Shown piece by piece: positions 1 through 8,660 of a DNA stretch of 64,000 nt (positions within the stretch are counted from its first letter, which is position 1; each line of letters opens with the position of its first letter). The notes beneath the pieces were generated by a model that saw only the letters and a list, made by a program, of their open reading frames with translations, ran no database searches and was not told the DNA's origin. A program made the position numbers and the translations under genes. Source of the DNA: Shinella sp. PSBB067 (GTDB lineage Bacteria; Pseudomonadota; Alphaproteobacteria; Rhizobiales; Rhizobiaceae); NCBI RefSeq assembly GCF_016839145.1, contig NZ_CP069303.1, forward strand, positions 186,001 to 250,000, in the 5' to 3' direction.

Positions 1-498
1 CTCTACTTCAAGGGCTTTTCCGCATTGCAGGCCTATCGTGTCGGCCATTGGCTCTGGACGACGGGTCGCCGGCATCTTGCCCGCCACATCCAGAGCCGGA
101 TTTCGGAAACCTTCGCGATCGACATTCACCCCGCCGCCGTGATGGGGCGCGGCATCATGCTGGACCACGGCAGCGGCCTCGTCATCGGCGAGACGGCGGT
201 CGTGGAGGATGACGTCTCCATTCTCCAGAACGTGACGCTCGGCGGGACCGGCAAGGAAACCGGCGACCGCCATCCGAAGGTACGGCGCGGCGTGCTGATC
301 GGCGCGGGGGCCAACATCCTGGGAAACATCGAGGTGGGAATCGGTGCCAAGATCGGCGCCGGCAGCGTCGTCGTCGGTCCCGTCGCGCCCTATACGTCCG
401 TCGTCGGCGTTCCGGCAAGGCCGGTGGGCAAGCCGCACACGGCCCTGCCGGGCGTGACCATGGACCAGACCCTGAGCGAGCCGGAATACATCATCTGA
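1..498 (+). CDS. cysE: Serine O-acetyltransferase, C-terminal part (cut by window edge)
   Basis: This is the C-terminal part of serine acetyltransferase, which makes O-acetylserine from serine and acetyl-CoA in the cytoplasm for cysteine synthesis. The frame is open from base 1, so the N-terminal helical domain lies outside the window. The visible 165 residues carry the left-handed beta-helix hexapeptide repeats and the signature GGTGKETGDRHPKV, with the family's histidines in DIHPAA and LDHGSG. The short acidic tail ends EPEYII; CysE tails ending in Ile normally bind cysteine synthase CysK, so complex formation is likely. It sits at the edge of a sulfur island, which fits its role. A hairpin follows the stop. 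Confidence 0.95.
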   Translation, partial: LYFKGFSALQAYRVGHWLWTTGRRHLARHIQSRISETFAIDIHPAAVMGRGIMLDHGSGLVIGETAVVEDDVSILQNVTLGGTGKETGDRHPKVRRGVLIGAGANILGNIEVGIGAKIGAGSVVVGPVAPYTSVVGVPARPVGKPHTALPGVTMDQTLSEPEYII

Positions 499-555
499 AC
501 GGTCGAAGCCGGAGCCAGTCGGGCCAACGCCGGCAAGGTCAGCGAATGACCCTGC

Positions 556-586
556 GCGAGGGCCGGGCTTTGCGACCGGCCCTCGC
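556..586 (+). terminator. Hairpin after cysE
   Basis: Perfect 11-bp stem GCGAGGGCCGG / CCGGCCCTCGC with a 9-base loop, 58 bases after the cysE stop. No clear T-run follows, so it is a possible rather than a certain rho-independent terminator. Confidence 0.45.
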
Positions 587-590
587 GGCT

Positions 591-662
591 TTGCGTCCGG
601 AATTGCGTAAAAACAAAAGGATGGAGCATTTTCGCGATTCGGAGAAAAGCGGAAATGCGCTA
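591..662 (+). repeat. Short palindromic intergenic repeat, copy A (RIME-like)
   Basis: Begins TTGCGTCCGGAATTGCG and ends in a stem GCATTTTCGC / GCGGAAATGC. Two more copies are in this window (4219-4285 reversed; 24130-24172 shortened). Rhizobial genomes carry many short mosaic palindromes of this look (RIME type); assignment to that class is from memory. It lies between the converging cysE and ssuD genes. Confidence 0.75.
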
Positions 663-1829
663 GGAGGCGGAAGTCAGCCTGACATTGCCGCCATGGCCGC
701 CGCCGCCGAAGACCTGGCGGTCGCCGAAGGACGCGCGGAGCTGGTTGCGGGGTCCGGGCAGGCCGAGCTCGGGGAAGAGCAGTTCGGAGACGCGATAGGC
801 CTCCTCGACATGCGGATAACCGGATGCGATGACCGTATCGATGCCGAGCGCCTGATATTCGCGAAGGCGCGCGGCCACGGTCTTCGGCGAACCGACAAGC
901 GCGGTGCCGGCGCCCGAGCGAACGAGGCCGATGCCGGCCCAGAGATTCGGCGAGACTTCCAGTTTGTCGCGTCGGCCGTTGTGCAGGGCCACCATGCGGG
1001 CCTGGCCGACGGAATCGGAGTTTTTCGTCAGCACGTCCTGCGCCGAGGCGATGGCCTCGTCCGAGAGCCTCGAAATGAGGCGGTCGGCCGCTTCCCAGGC
1101 TTCGTCGTCCGTTTCGCGCACGATGAAATGCAGGCGGATGCCGAAGGTGGCTTCCCGCCCCCTGGCGGCGGCGGCCCGGCGGGCATGGGCGATCTTTTCC
1201 GCCACCTGCGCCGGCGGTTCGCCCCAGGTTAGGTACTTGTCGACGATGCCGCCGGCAAAATCGATGGCGGCATCCGAGGAGCCGCCGAAATAGATTGGCG
1301 GTCGCGGCTGCTGGACGGGCGGCAGGCCGAGCCTCGCATCGACCGCCTTGATGTATTTGCCGTCGAGCGTCGAATGGCCCGTCTCGATCAGCTCGTTGAA
1401 GACCTTGAAGAATTCGGCCGCATGATCGTAGCGCTCGTCATGCGGCAGGAAGATGCCGTCGCCGGCCAGCTCCTGCGCGCTGCCGCCGACGACGATGTTG
1501 AGCAGCAGGCGGCCGTTCGATACCCGGTCGAGCGTGGAGGCGAGGCGGGCGTAGTAGGCCGGCGTGGCGGTGCCGGGGCGGATCGCCACGAGGAACTTGA
1601 GCCGCTCCGTGCGGGCGGCGAGATCAGCGGCCAGCACGAAGGACTCCTCGCAGGCCGCGCCGACGGGAATGAGCACGCCCGAATAGCCGAGCCGGTCGGC
1701 CGCAACGGCGATCTCGCGGAAATAACCCGGATCCGGCGGGCGGCTCAGTTCGTCCGAACCGAGATAGGCACCGTCGCCGGAACTGGGGATGAACCAGAGG
1801 AAATCAAGAGGCTTGTCGGTTTCGCTCAT
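660..1829 (-). CDS. ssuD: FMNH2-dependent alkanesulfonate monooxygenase
   Basis: SsuD cleaves alkanesulfonates to the aldehyde plus sulfite using FMNH2 and oxygen, in the cytoplasm. The 389-residue luciferase-like TIM barrel matches the E. coli enzyme along its length: [14 protein letters not shown] at the N-terminus (FWFLPTHGDGHYLG in E. coli), [11 protein letters not shown], the [10 protein letters not shown] segment, YLTWGEPP, and the [20 protein letters not shown] block. The start is supported by GGAAGA 7 bases upstream. It is the last gene of a leftward operon after an amino-acid-type ABC importer, with a 95-base gap holding an AT-rich sulfur-type site. The FMN reductase it needs (SsuE) is not adjacent; an NADPH-FMN reductase lies at 55627-56175. 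Confidence 0.95.
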   Translation of the reverse strand: MSETDKPLDFLWFIPSSGDGAYLGSDELSRPPDPGYFREIAVAADRLGYSGVLIPVGAACEESFVLAADLAARTERLKFLVAIRPGTATPAYYARLASTLDRVSNGRLLLNIVVGGSAQELAGDGIFLPHDERYDHAAEFFKVFNELIETGHSTLDGKYIKAVDARLGLPPVQQPRPPIYFGGSSDAAIDFAGGIVDKYLTWGEPPAQVAEKIAHARRAAAARGREATFGIRLHFIVRETDDEAWEAADRLISRLSDEAIASAQDVLTKNSDSVGQARMVALHNGRRDKLEVSPNLWAGIGLVRSGAGTALVGSPKTVAARLREYQALGIDTVIASGYPHVEEAYRVSELLFPELGLPGPRNQLRASFGDRQVFGGGGHGGNVRLTSAS

Positions 1830-1865
1830 GCGCTGTCTTCCGATTGGGAATGAAATCCCGCTCAG

Positions 1866-1892
1866 AATAATAAAATCTATAGTTTGAGTAAG
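1866..1892 (-). promoter_or_regulatory. AT-rich site related to the sulfur motif, upstream of ssuD
   Basis: Contains AAAATCTATAG (one intact TCTAT half; the second half is poor), 37-63 bases before the ssuD start. It shares the TCTATA core with the sites at 5429, 5761, 10691 and 18191. It may let ssuD be transcribed apart from the upstream transporter genes. Confidence 0.45.
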
Positions 1893-1924
1893 GAATTATA
1901 TTCTCTTGTACGGCCGCCGACGGG

Positions 1925-3019
1925 TTATTCCTTGCGTGATGTGGCGGAGGTGCCGCCGGCCGGTGCCGGTCCTGCCCCGCCGCCTGCCAGCCGCCGTTCG
2001 AGCCATCGGCTGTAGCGGGAGGCGCCGAAGCAGATGGCGAAATAGATGACGGCCACGACGATATAGGCCTCGTTGTAGAAGCCGAGCCATTGCGGATCGG
2101 CGGCGGCGGCACGGGCGGCGTTCAGGAGGTCGAAGATGCCGATGACGGCGAGCAGCGAGGTCGCCAGCAAAAAGCCGATGGCAAGGTTCACCAGGCCGGG
2201 AATGACGATGCGCAGGGCCTGCGGCAGGATGACGAGGCGCTGGGTGCGCCAGTATCCGAGGCCGAGTGCCGTCGCCGCTTCCGCCTGCCCGTGGGGAATG
2301 GCCTGAAGCCCCGCACGGATGACCTCGGCGATATAGGCGGCCCAGAACAGCGTCACCATGACGATGGCGCGGAGCATCTTGTCGATGGAAAGCCCGTCCG
2401 GCAGCGCCATCGGCAGGATCAGCATGGCGACATAGAGGATGGCGACCATCGGCGTGCCGCGCATGAGCTCGATATAGAGGACGGAAAAGGTGCGCAGCCC
2501 CCCGAGCGTCGAGCGCCGGGCGAGCGCGAGGAGAATGGCGATGGGCGTCGCCGCGGCAAGGCACAAGGCCCAGACGAAGAGCGTCACCGGCAGGCCGCCC
2601 CACTGGTTGGAGGGGATGGGCGTTGCGGTGAAGGCACCCTGCAGGAGCAGCCAGCAAGCCAGGATCGTCAGCGGCCAGGCGAGGATCAGCGGCCGGCCCC
2701 ACAGGCGGGGCACCGCGCTCGCCGCAAGGATCGCGCCCAGTAGCAGCATGACCAGCACTGGCCGCCATTGCAGGTCCGGCGGATAGAAGGCGAAGAGGAT
2801 GAAGCGGAGCTTGGCCGCGACGAACGCCCAGCAGGCGCCTTCGCGGGTGCAGGCACCGGCATTGCCGGAGAAGGTGGCGTCGAGCACCGCCCAGCGCAGG
2901 AGCGGCGGCACGACCTGTGAGAGCACGAGGAGCGTCGCGAGCGTTATGAGCGTGTTGGCGCGCGTTCCGAAAAGGCCGGCGCGCAGGGCCGGCAGCAGGC
3001 GGGGGGGACCGGCGGTCAT
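1925..3019 (-). CDS. Amino-acid-type ABC transporter permease (AapM/HisM family)
   Basis: Inner-membrane permease of a polar-amino-acid ABC importer, 364 residues. Its length and long N-terminal half match AapM of the rhizobial general L-amino-acid permease rather than the short HisM type. Multiple hydrophobic segments precede the conserved cytoplasmic loop, which reads EVIRAGLQAIPHGQAEAA followed by LGLGYWRTQRLVILPQALR, where the ATPase docks. Its start overlaps the stop of the partner permease gene by 4 bases, so the two are translationally coupled. The C-terminal tail is Gly/Pro/Ala-rich. The substrate is unknown; linkage to ssuD suggests a sulfur-containing amino acid or an amino sulfonate (inference). 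Confidence 0.9.
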   Translation of the reverse strand: MTAGPPRLLPALRAGLFGTRANTLITLATLLVLSQVVPPLLRWAVLDATFSGNAGACTREGACWAFVAAKLRFILFAFYPPDLQWRPVLVMLLLGAILAASAVPRLWGRPLILAWPLTILACWLLLQGAFTATPIPSNQWGGLPVTLFVWALCLAAATPIAILLALARRSTLGGLRTFSVLYIELMRGTPMVAILYVAMLILPMALPDGLSIDKMLRAIVMVTLFWAAYIAEVIRAGLQAIPHGQAEAATALGLGYWRTQRLVILPQALRIVIPGLVNLAIGFLLATSLLAVIGIFDLLNAARAAAADPQWLGFYNEAYIVVAVIYFAICFGASRYSRWLERRLAGGGAGPAPAGGTSATSRKE

Positions 3020-4161
3020 CGCCTGCTTCCCCTGAGCGCGACGCGGTTGTTGTAGACGTTCATCAGGACCGAGAGCGCGAGGTTGATGGTGAGGAAGGCG
3101 CCTATCAGGATGATCAGGGCTTCGAGGGACTGGCCGGTCGTGTTGGCCGTCGTGTTGACGATGCTGACGAGGTCGGGAAAGCCGATGGCGACGGCGAGGC
3201 TCGAATCCTTGGTGAGGTCGAGATAGCTCGATGTCGTCAGCGGCGTGATGACGCGCAGCGCCTGCGGCAGCACGACGAGGCGGATGATCTGGCCGTCATG
3301 CAGCCCGAGCGCGCGCGCCGCCTCCCACTGGCCGGTGCCGACCGACTGGATGCCCGCCCGGACGATTTCCGCGATCAGGGCGGCGAACTTCACGACGAGG
3401 CCGGTCAGGAGCGCGGCGAATTCCGGGGAGAGGTTGAGCCCGCCGCGAATGTTGAAACCGGAAAGCGCCGGCAGTTCGGCCGCCGGCCGGGCGCCGGAAA
3501 GGACGAGGAATGCAAGCGGGGCGGCGAGGGCGAGCATCACCGCAAATGTGCCGGAACGGCGCGTCAGGCGGCCGGCGGCGCGCAGGACGAGGATGAACGC
3601 GAGGCTGGCAAGGCCGGTCAGGACGAGGGCGGCGGCGAGGCCGAACGGCCCGCCCTCCAGAGAGAGCGAGGGGATGTAGACGCCCCGGTTCGTGAGGAAG
3701 ACGGAGCCGAAGAGCGCGGAGGCCTGGCGCGGCGCCGGCAGCGCCTTGGCGAGCGCCATCCAGAAGAAGAGCTGCAGCAGGAGCGGCGTGTTGCGGGTGA
3801 TCTCGATGAACCAGCGCACGAGGCGGGAGAGCAGCAGGTTGCGCGAAAGGCCGGCGATGCCGACGGCGACGCCGAGGATCGTGGCGAGGACGCAGCCGAG
3901 CAGCGAGACCTTCAGCGTGTTGAGAAGGCCCGCAAGGATCGCGCGCCGGTAGGTGTCTCCGGCGCGAAAGGCGATCGGGCTTTCGCCGATCTCGAAATTG
4001 GCCGAGCTCGACAGGAAGCCGAAGCCCGGCAGGATGCCGATGCGCGCCATGGTCTCCAGCACGTTGGCGATGAACAGCGCACCAAGCGCGCCGACCGCAA
4101 GGAGAAAGGCGAGCTGGCCGAGGGGCCAGCCGCCCCACCAGGCGCGGATTTTTTCCACCAT
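3016..4161 (-). CDS. Amino-acid-type ABC transporter permease (AapQ family)
   Basis: Partner permease of the 1925-3019 gene, about 381 residues, with the AapQ layout: N-terminal helix, a periplasmic segment, then the permease core TYRRAILAGLLNTLKVS and the docking loop EIVRAGIQSVGTGQWEAARA followed by LGLHDG. The reading frame stays open to 4299, but that extension is made of the palindromic repeat at 4219-4285, so I place the start at the ATG at 4161 (MVEKIRAW). No good ribosome site is visible there, so the start remains uncertain. The gap of about 150 bases to the binding-protein gene is taken up by the repeat. No ATPase gene follows in the operon. Confidence 0.88.
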   Translation of the reverse strand: MVEKIRAWWGGWPLGQLAFLLAVGALGALFIANVLETMARIGILPGFGFLSSSANFEIGESPIAFRAGDTYRRAILAGLLNTLKVSLLGCVLATILGVAVGIAGLSRNLLLSRLVRWFIEITRNTPLLLQLFFWMALAKALPAPRQASALFGSVFLTNRGVYIPSLSLEGGPFGLAAALVLTGLASLAFILVLRAAGRLTRRSGTFAVMLALAAPLAFLVLSGARPAAELPALSGFNIRGGLNLSPEFAALLTGLVVKFAALIAEIVRAGIQSVGTGQWEAARALGLHDGQIIRLVVLPQALRVITPLTTSSYLDLTKDSSLAVAIGFPDLVSIVNTTANTTGQSLEALIILIGAFLTINLALSVLMNVYNNRVALRGSRR

Positions 4162-4218
4162 GCCGGGCCGTAAGGGGCCCGGCAGCACGGTGCGCAACAC
4201 GCGGCGGCCCGGAATGGA

Positions 4219-4285
4219 CGCATTTCCGCTTTTTCCCGATTTGCGAAAATGCTCCATCCCATCGCCCTCACACAGTTCCGCATGC
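4219..4285 (-). repeat. Short palindromic intergenic repeat, copy B (RIME-like)
   Basis: Reverse-strand copy of the repeat at 591-662, sharing GGATGGAGCATTTTCGC and AAGCGGAAATGCG on the minus strand. It lies between the binding-protein gene and the permease gene of one operon, where such hairpins often protect the upstream message. Confidence 0.75.
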
Positions 4286-4314
4286 AAGCCGCGGCTCACC
4301 TTTGCCGGGTTTGC

Positions 4315-5346
4315 TCAGCGGAAGGGCGGCGAGTAGAGCAGGCCGCCGTCGGTCCACAGGCTGTTGTAGCCGCGCTCCCAGCCGAGCGGCTTCAGGTGGC
4401 GCTCGAAGACCTCGCCGTAGTTCCCGACGGTCTTGATGATGGTGTAGGCCCATTTCGGATCGAGCCCGATATCGTTGGCGAAGGACGGATCGACGCCGAG
4501 GAAGCGCTGGATCGCCGGGTCTTCCGATTTCAGGAACTCGTCGACATTGGCGGAGGTGATGCCCCATTCCTCGGCCTGGATCGTGGCGTTGACCGTCCAG
4601 TTGACGAGTTCCAGCCAGCGGTCGTCGCCGCCGGCGATCGCCGGTGCGAGCGGCTCCTTGGACAGGCGCTCGGGCAGGAGCACGTAGTCGTCCGGCTTCT
4701 TGAGCTGGGTGCGCTTGCCGACGAGGTCGGAGGAATCCTGCGTGATCGCGTCGACGCGGCCGGATTCCAGCGCATCGATGAACTGCCCCGTATCCTCGAT
4801 GGTGACGGGTGTGAAGGTCTTGCCGGTCTTGCGGAAGAAGTCGGCGACGTTCAGCTCGCCCGTCGTGCCGCTCTGCGCGCCGATGGTCGCGCCGTCGAGA
4901 TCGGCGGCCTTCGTCACGCCGAGGTCCTTGCGCACGAGAATGCCCTGGCCGTCGTAGAAGACCGTCGGGCCGAAATGGAAGCCGAGCTTGAAGGCGCGAG
5001 TGGTGGTGACGGTCACGCCGGAAAGCAGGATGTCGAACTCGCCGCTCTGAAGCGCCGGCAGGCGCTGCTGCGGCGAGGAGGAGGTGAACTCCACCTTGTC
5101 GGGCGTGCCGAAGACGGCGATGGACAGGGCGCGGCCGAAATCGATGAAGAAGCCCTGCCACTTGCCGTTGCTGTCGGGCGCGAAGAAGCCGGGCGTGGTG
5201 CCGACGCCGACCTTGATGGCGCCGCGCTGGTTGATCTTGTCGAGCGTCGGGCCGGCATGGGCAAGGCCGGACAGCATGGTCGTGGCCAGGAAGGCGGCGG
5301 CCGCGGCAGACCGGATCGCTAGCCGGAGGGTCTTGTGCACTATCAT
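4315..5346 (-). CDS. Amino-acid ABC transporter substrate-binding protein (AapJ/family 3)
   Basis: Periplasmic binding protein, 343 residues, that delivers its ligand to the two permeases encoded downstream. A signal peptide runs to about residue 31 (cleavage after LAHA). The mature part starts TLDKINQRGAIKVGVG, typical of family-3 binding proteins and of AapJ, and continues with QWFG-like ligand-pocket motifs such as FEFDILLSGVTVTTTR-type segments (here GEFDILLSGVTVTTTRA). The C-terminus WERGYNSLWTDGGLLYSPPF is AapJ-like. It is the first gene of the leftward operon and has an AT-rich TCTATA promoter site upstream. The ligand cannot be read from sequence. Confidence 0.9.
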   Translation of the reverse strand: MIVHKTLRLAIRSAAAAAFLATTMLSGLAHAGPTLDKINQRGAIKVGVGTTPGFFAPDSNGKWQGFFIDFGRALSIAVFGTPDKVEFTSSSPQQRLPALQSGEFDILLSGVTVTTTRAFKLGFHFGPTVFYDGQGILVRKDLGVTKAADLDGATIGAQSGTTGELNVADFFRKTGKTFTPVTIEDTGQFIDALESGRVDAITQDSSDLVGKRTQLKKPDDYVLLPERLSKEPLAPAIAGGDDRWLELVNWTVNATIQAEEWGITSANVDEFLKSEDPAIQRFLGVDPSFANDIGLDPKWAYTIIKTVGNYGEVFERHLKPLGWERGYNSLWTDGGLLYSPPFR

Positions 5347-5428
5347 ATTGAAATGTCCCCATTTTCAAAAGAACCAGGCTTCTGTCGCAAGGAGGTTTCG
5401 CAAGCCGGCAGAAGTTATTTTTATATTA

Positions 5429-5445
5429 TCTATAAAATTAGTGTA
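5429..5445. promoter_or_regulatory. TCTATAAAAT site before the amino-acid-type operon
   Basis: TCTATAAAATTAGTGTA: the first half-site TCTAT is intact and the second is degenerate. It sits about 85 bases upstream of the binding-protein start (minus strand). Related to the better sites at 10691 and 18191. Confidence 0.5.
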
Positions 5446-5760
5446 ATTAAGGGACGGGCATGCTAAAATTCGACCTTGATGCGGAAATTGCTTCCCGCAC
5501 GATGCAAAACGGAAGGGGTTTCGACAGGGGCAGGTGATGCGGAGGCCTCCGCGTCGATCCTGGTGAGGTTGGCAATCTCATGCATTGGCATGACGCTGGC
5601 CGCACCCGCCGCCGTGGGACCACGAGGCGCTGGTGAGTTTCCGGCGCTGCGATGGCAGGCATTTTGCAAGGCCGGCGCCGACGCGCGGGGGCCGGCGGCA
5701 CGCAAATCCACCGGCTCCTCCATCCGCGAAAGAATATTCTCCTCCGCGTCCGCATAATAA

Positions 5761-5777
5761 TCTATAAAATCTATATA
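5761..5777 (+). promoter_or_regulatory. Sulfur-type operator before the sulfonate operon
   Basis: TCTATAAAATCTATATA: TCTAT, 7 bases, ATATA (4 of 5 against ATAGA). It lies 55-71 bases upstream of the binding-protein start at 5832, a place where an activator of the LysR type (T-N11-A) could bind. The regulator is not encoded nearby. Confidence 0.6.
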
Positions 5778-5831
5778 CTATTATCAAAGGCGCTAGGCTG
5801 GCCTCATCGTTTCGCAAAAGGGGGATAGAAG

Positions 5832-6866
5832 ATGAGCCAGCAACCCGAAACCAACCCTTCCAGGGGCTTCTCGCGCCGCAGCCTGATCAAGGCGGCGGGC
5901 GTCACGGCCGTCGCCGCCACGGCCGGCGTGATCGGCGCGCGCTCGACGCGTTATGCCATCGCCGGCAACCTCATTCCGATCAAGCTGGAATGGACCGAGG
6001 TCGCCGCCTGCCATTCGCCTGTGGGCTTTGGCCTCTCCAAGGGCATCTATGCCAAGCACGGGCTCGACGTGGAGCTCTTCTACCAGGGTGCGAGCGGCCA
6101 GACGCTCATCCAGGCGCTCGCCACCCGCAAGGCCGAGGCCGGCCCGGGCCTGCTCTACGACTGGCTGAAGCCGATCGAGCAGGGGTTCGACGTGCGGCTG
6201 TTCGCCGGCTCGCACGGCGGCTGCCAGAGCATCCTCGTCAAGCCGGACTCCGACATCAAGACCCTGACCGACCTCAAGGGCAGGACGATCGGCACCTTCG
6301 ACGTCATGTCGCCCTCGCGCGTCGCCTTCTCGGTCGCGCTCGCCAAGGCCGGCCTCGACCCGGAGACCGACGTCACCTGGAAGGTCTTCCCCTTCGATCT
6401 CGTGGCCGAGGGCGTGCTGAAGGGCGAGGCGGACGCCGTCGCGCACATGGATCCCTGGGCCTATTCCTACGAGAAGCAGCACGGCTTCCGCCGCGTCGCC
6501 GATACGCAGACCGGCACGTTCAAGGACCGCGTCTGCTGCGTGCTCGGCGTCAACGGCGATTACTACGAGGCCAACAAGGACGCCATCAGGCGGGTCGCCG
6601 CCGCCAATCTGGAAATCCACCAGTACACCGCGAAGCACCCGGACGAAGTCGCCAAGTGGTATTTCGACACGCTGAAGCCCGGCCTCTCGCTGGAGGACCT
6701 GACGGAAGTGCTCGCCGCCTTCACCTATCACGACCACTGGTTCGGCAAGGACCTCCTGAAGGAGGTACGGATCGGCTACGAGGACCTCAGGCTGACCGGC
6801 GTCATCGACGCGGGGACCGATCCCGAGGAGATCGCAAACCGCATCACCATCGACATCTTCGCGTGA
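5832..6866 (+). CDS. Sulfonate-type ABC transporter substrate-binding protein, Tat-exported
   Basis: Periplasmic binding protein of the SsuA/TauA/NrtA class, 344 residues. The N-terminus has a twin-arginine signal (SRRSLIKAAG followed by a hydrophobic stretch to about residue 40). The mature part has the class features: KLEWTEVAACHSPVGFGLSKG, a KHGLDVELF segment and later MDPWAYSYEKQHGFRRVAD. A GGGGGATAGAAG stretch precedes the ATG. It is followed after 4 bases by the permease gene. The operon also holds MetY, which supports sulfonate or a related sulfur ligand; the exact compound is unknown. Confidence 0.88.
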   Translation: MSQQPETNPSRGFSRRSLIKAAGVTAVAATAGVIGARSTRYAIAGNLIPIKLEWTEVAACHSPVGFGLSKGIYAKHGLDVELFYQGASGQTLIQALATRKAEAGPGLLYDWLKPIEQGFDVRLFAGSHGGCQSILVKPDSDIKTLTDLKGRTIGTFDVMSPSRVAFSVALAKAGLDPETDVTWKVFPFDLVAEGVLKGEADAVAHMDPWAYSYEKQHGFRRVADTQTGTFKDRVCCVLGVNGDYYEANKDAIRRVAAANLEIHQYTAKHPDEVAKWYFDTLKPGLSLEDLTEVLAAFTYHDHWFGKDLLKEVRIGYEDLRLTGVIDAGTDPEEIANRITIDIFA

Positions 6867-6870
6867 TGCC

Positions 6871-7872
6871 ATGAGCGCGGCGGTCGAGCAGACATTCGAC
6901 GGGGCAGGGCGGCAAACCGCCGCCTTCTCCTTCCCGGGCATCTGGCGCAACGGGCTTTTCGCGGCCGGCACATGGTCACTCGCCGCGGCGCTGACCTATG
7001 GGCTGCCCGATGTCATCAACTGGGGCGCGACGGACCTCTTCGCCGCCGTCGCGCTGGCCGGCGCGGGGATTTTCCTCGCGCTGTCGATCACGGTCGGCAG
7101 GCTGGGAAGCCTCGGCCGCACGCTCGTCCATTACGGGCCGTGGTTCATCGTGCTCGGCCTCTGGCTCGCGGTATGGGAGGTACTGACGGCCAAGCTCGGC
7201 TGGCTGCCGAAGCCGTTCTTCTCGCCGCCGCAGGGCCTGCTGCACGTCTATGTGACGGATTGGGACCGCCTGCTTGTCTGCATCGCCTATACCGGGCGGC
7301 TCTGGGGCCTCGGCTTCTTCTCCGGCATCCTCGTCGGCTTTGCCGGCGGCGTCGCTCTCGGCTGGTCGAAGCGGTTCGCCTATTGGGGCATGCCGCTTCT
7401 CAAGCTGATCGGCCCGGTGCCGGCCAGCGCCTGGATTCCCTGCACCTTCTTCATCTTCCCGTCGACCTTCCACGCCTCCATCTTCCTCGTGGCGCTCGCC
7501 TCCGGCATTCCGGTCGCGATCCTCACGGCGGCGGGCGTCGGCCAGGTCAACCGCTCCTTCTACGACGTCGCCCGCACGCTGGGTGCGGACAACCGCTTCC
7601 TCATCTTCAAGGTCGCGATCCCGGCCTCGCTGCCGAACGTCTTCGTCGGCCTTTTCATGGGGCTCTACTATTCCTTCGCCGTGCTTGTCGTCGCCGAGAT
7701 GCTCGGCGCCAAGTTCGGCCTCGGCTGGTATCTCCAGTTCAACACGGCCTACTCGGCCTATGCCAACGTCTATGCCGCCCTCATCGTCATGGCGCTGATC
7801 TGCGCCGGGCTCGTGCGCCTGCTCTTCGTGGTGCGCGATCGCCTGCTCGGCTGGCAGAAGGGGATCCTCTGA
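6871..7872 (+). CDS. Sulfonate-type ABC transporter permease (SsuC/TauC family)
   Basis: Inner-membrane permease, 333 residues. About eight hydrophobic segments are visible; the two at residues 25-75 are extra to the usual SsuC core, making this protein longer than the 260-residue norm. The core starts at GPWFIVLGLWLAVWEVL and holds the permease segment with GPVPASAWIPCTFFIF and the docking loop around DVARTLGADNRFLIFKVAIP. Its stop overlaps the ATPase start (TGATG), so the two are coupled. Confidence 0.88.
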   Translation: MSAAVEQTFDGAGRQTAAFSFPGIWRNGLFAAGTWSLAAALTYGLPDVINWGATDLFAAVALAGAGIFLALSITVGRLGSLGRTLVHYGPWFIVLGLWLAVWEVLTAKLGWLPKPFFSPPQGLLHVYVTDWDRLLVCIAYTGRLWGLGFFSGILVGFAGGVALGWSKRFAYWGMPLLKLIGPVPASAWIPCTFFIFPSTFHASIFLVALASGIPVAILTAAGVGQVNRSFYDVARTLGADNRFLIFKVAIPASLPNVFVGLFMGLYYSFAVLVVAEMLGAKFGLGWYLQFNTAYSAYANVYAALIVMALICAGLVRLLFVVRDRLLGWQKGIL

Positions 7873-8660
7873 TGGCCCTTGCGCTCGCAGAAACCAACGC
7901 CGCCGGCAGCATCGCGCTCGATGTGGAAGGCGTCTCCCATCGCTACGAAAGCGACGGCAGGGACCTGCAGGTTCTCGACGACGTGAGCCTGACGATCGCG
8001 CCGGGCGAATTCGTCGCCCTGCTCGGCCCGTCCGGCTGCGGCAAGTCCACCCTGCTGCGCCTTGCCGCCGGCCTTGAAACGGCGACAAGGGGGCGGGTGC
8101 TGGAAGACGGAAAGCCCATCACCGGGCCGAACCCGGACCGTATCCTCGTCTTCCAGGATGCGACGCTGTTTCCCTGGCGCACGGTGCGCGCCAATATCGC
8201 GACAGGGCTTGAAGCGCGCGGCGTCCTGACCGCGCTTGAGCACCGGATCGACGAGGTGCTGAAGCTGGTGAAGCTCGAAGGCTTCTCGGATTTCTATCCG
8301 CACCAGCTTTCGGGCGGCATGGCGCAGCGTGCCGCGCTTGCCCGCGCCCTCGTCAACGATCCGAAGCTGCTGCTGCTGGACGAACCCTTCGGCAAGCTCG
8401 ATTCGCTGACGCGGCTACGCATGCAGAACGAACTGCTCGACCTCTGGAAAAGTACCGGCTTCACCGCCCTGCTCGTCACCCACGATGTGGAGGAGGCGCT
8501 GCTGCTGGCCGACCGGGTGATCGTGCTTTCGGACCGGCCGGCCTCGATCATCGCGCAGGTGCGCGTCGACCGGCCCCATCCGCGCCGGCGGGACGATGCC
8601 GGTCTCGTCGCGCTGCGCCGCGCGCTGCTGGAAAAGCTGGGGATCTCCCATGACGTCTAG
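7872..8660 (+). CDS. Sulfonate-type ABC transporter ATP-binding protein (SsuB/TauB family)
   Basis: Cytoplasmic ATPase of the importer, 262 residues. Walker [10 protein letters not shown] near residue 52, Q-loop [17 protein letters not shown], signature [15 protein letters not shown], Walker [13 protein letters not shown] and the H-loop [13 protein letters not shown] are all intact. The FPW after the Q-loop is typical of the nitrate/sulfonate/taurine group. The start overlaps the permease stop by one base; the end overlaps the next gene by 11 bases. Confidence 0.92.
   Translation: MALALAETNAAGSIALDVEGVSHRYESDGRDLQVLDDVSLTIAPGEFVALLGPSGCGKSTLLRLAAGLETATRGRVLEDGKPITGPNPDRILVFQDATLFPWRTVRANIATGLEARGVLTALEHRIDEVLKLVKLEGFSDFYPHQLSGGMAQRAALARALVNDPKLLLLDEPFGKLDSLTRLRMQNELLDLWKSTGFTALLVTHDVEEALLLADRVIVLSDRPASIIAQVRVDRPHPRRRDDAGLVALRRALLEKLGISHDV

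Larger units (their letters stand above)
5347..5831. other. Divergent intergenic region between two ABC operons
   Basis: 485 bases separating the leftward amino-acid-type operon from the rightward sulfonate operon. AT-rich blocks at both ends (5414-5448 and 5754-5785) each carry a TCTATAAAAT core and look like the two promoters. The GC-rich middle has short open frames on both strands with no start site, family resemblance or codon pattern I would trust; I see no gene in it. Confidence 0.7.

Noticed and set aside
5476..5757. Open frames on both strands in the 5347-5831 gap
   Set aside because: No ribosome sites; the two strands give equally long frames, which points to base composition rather than coding.
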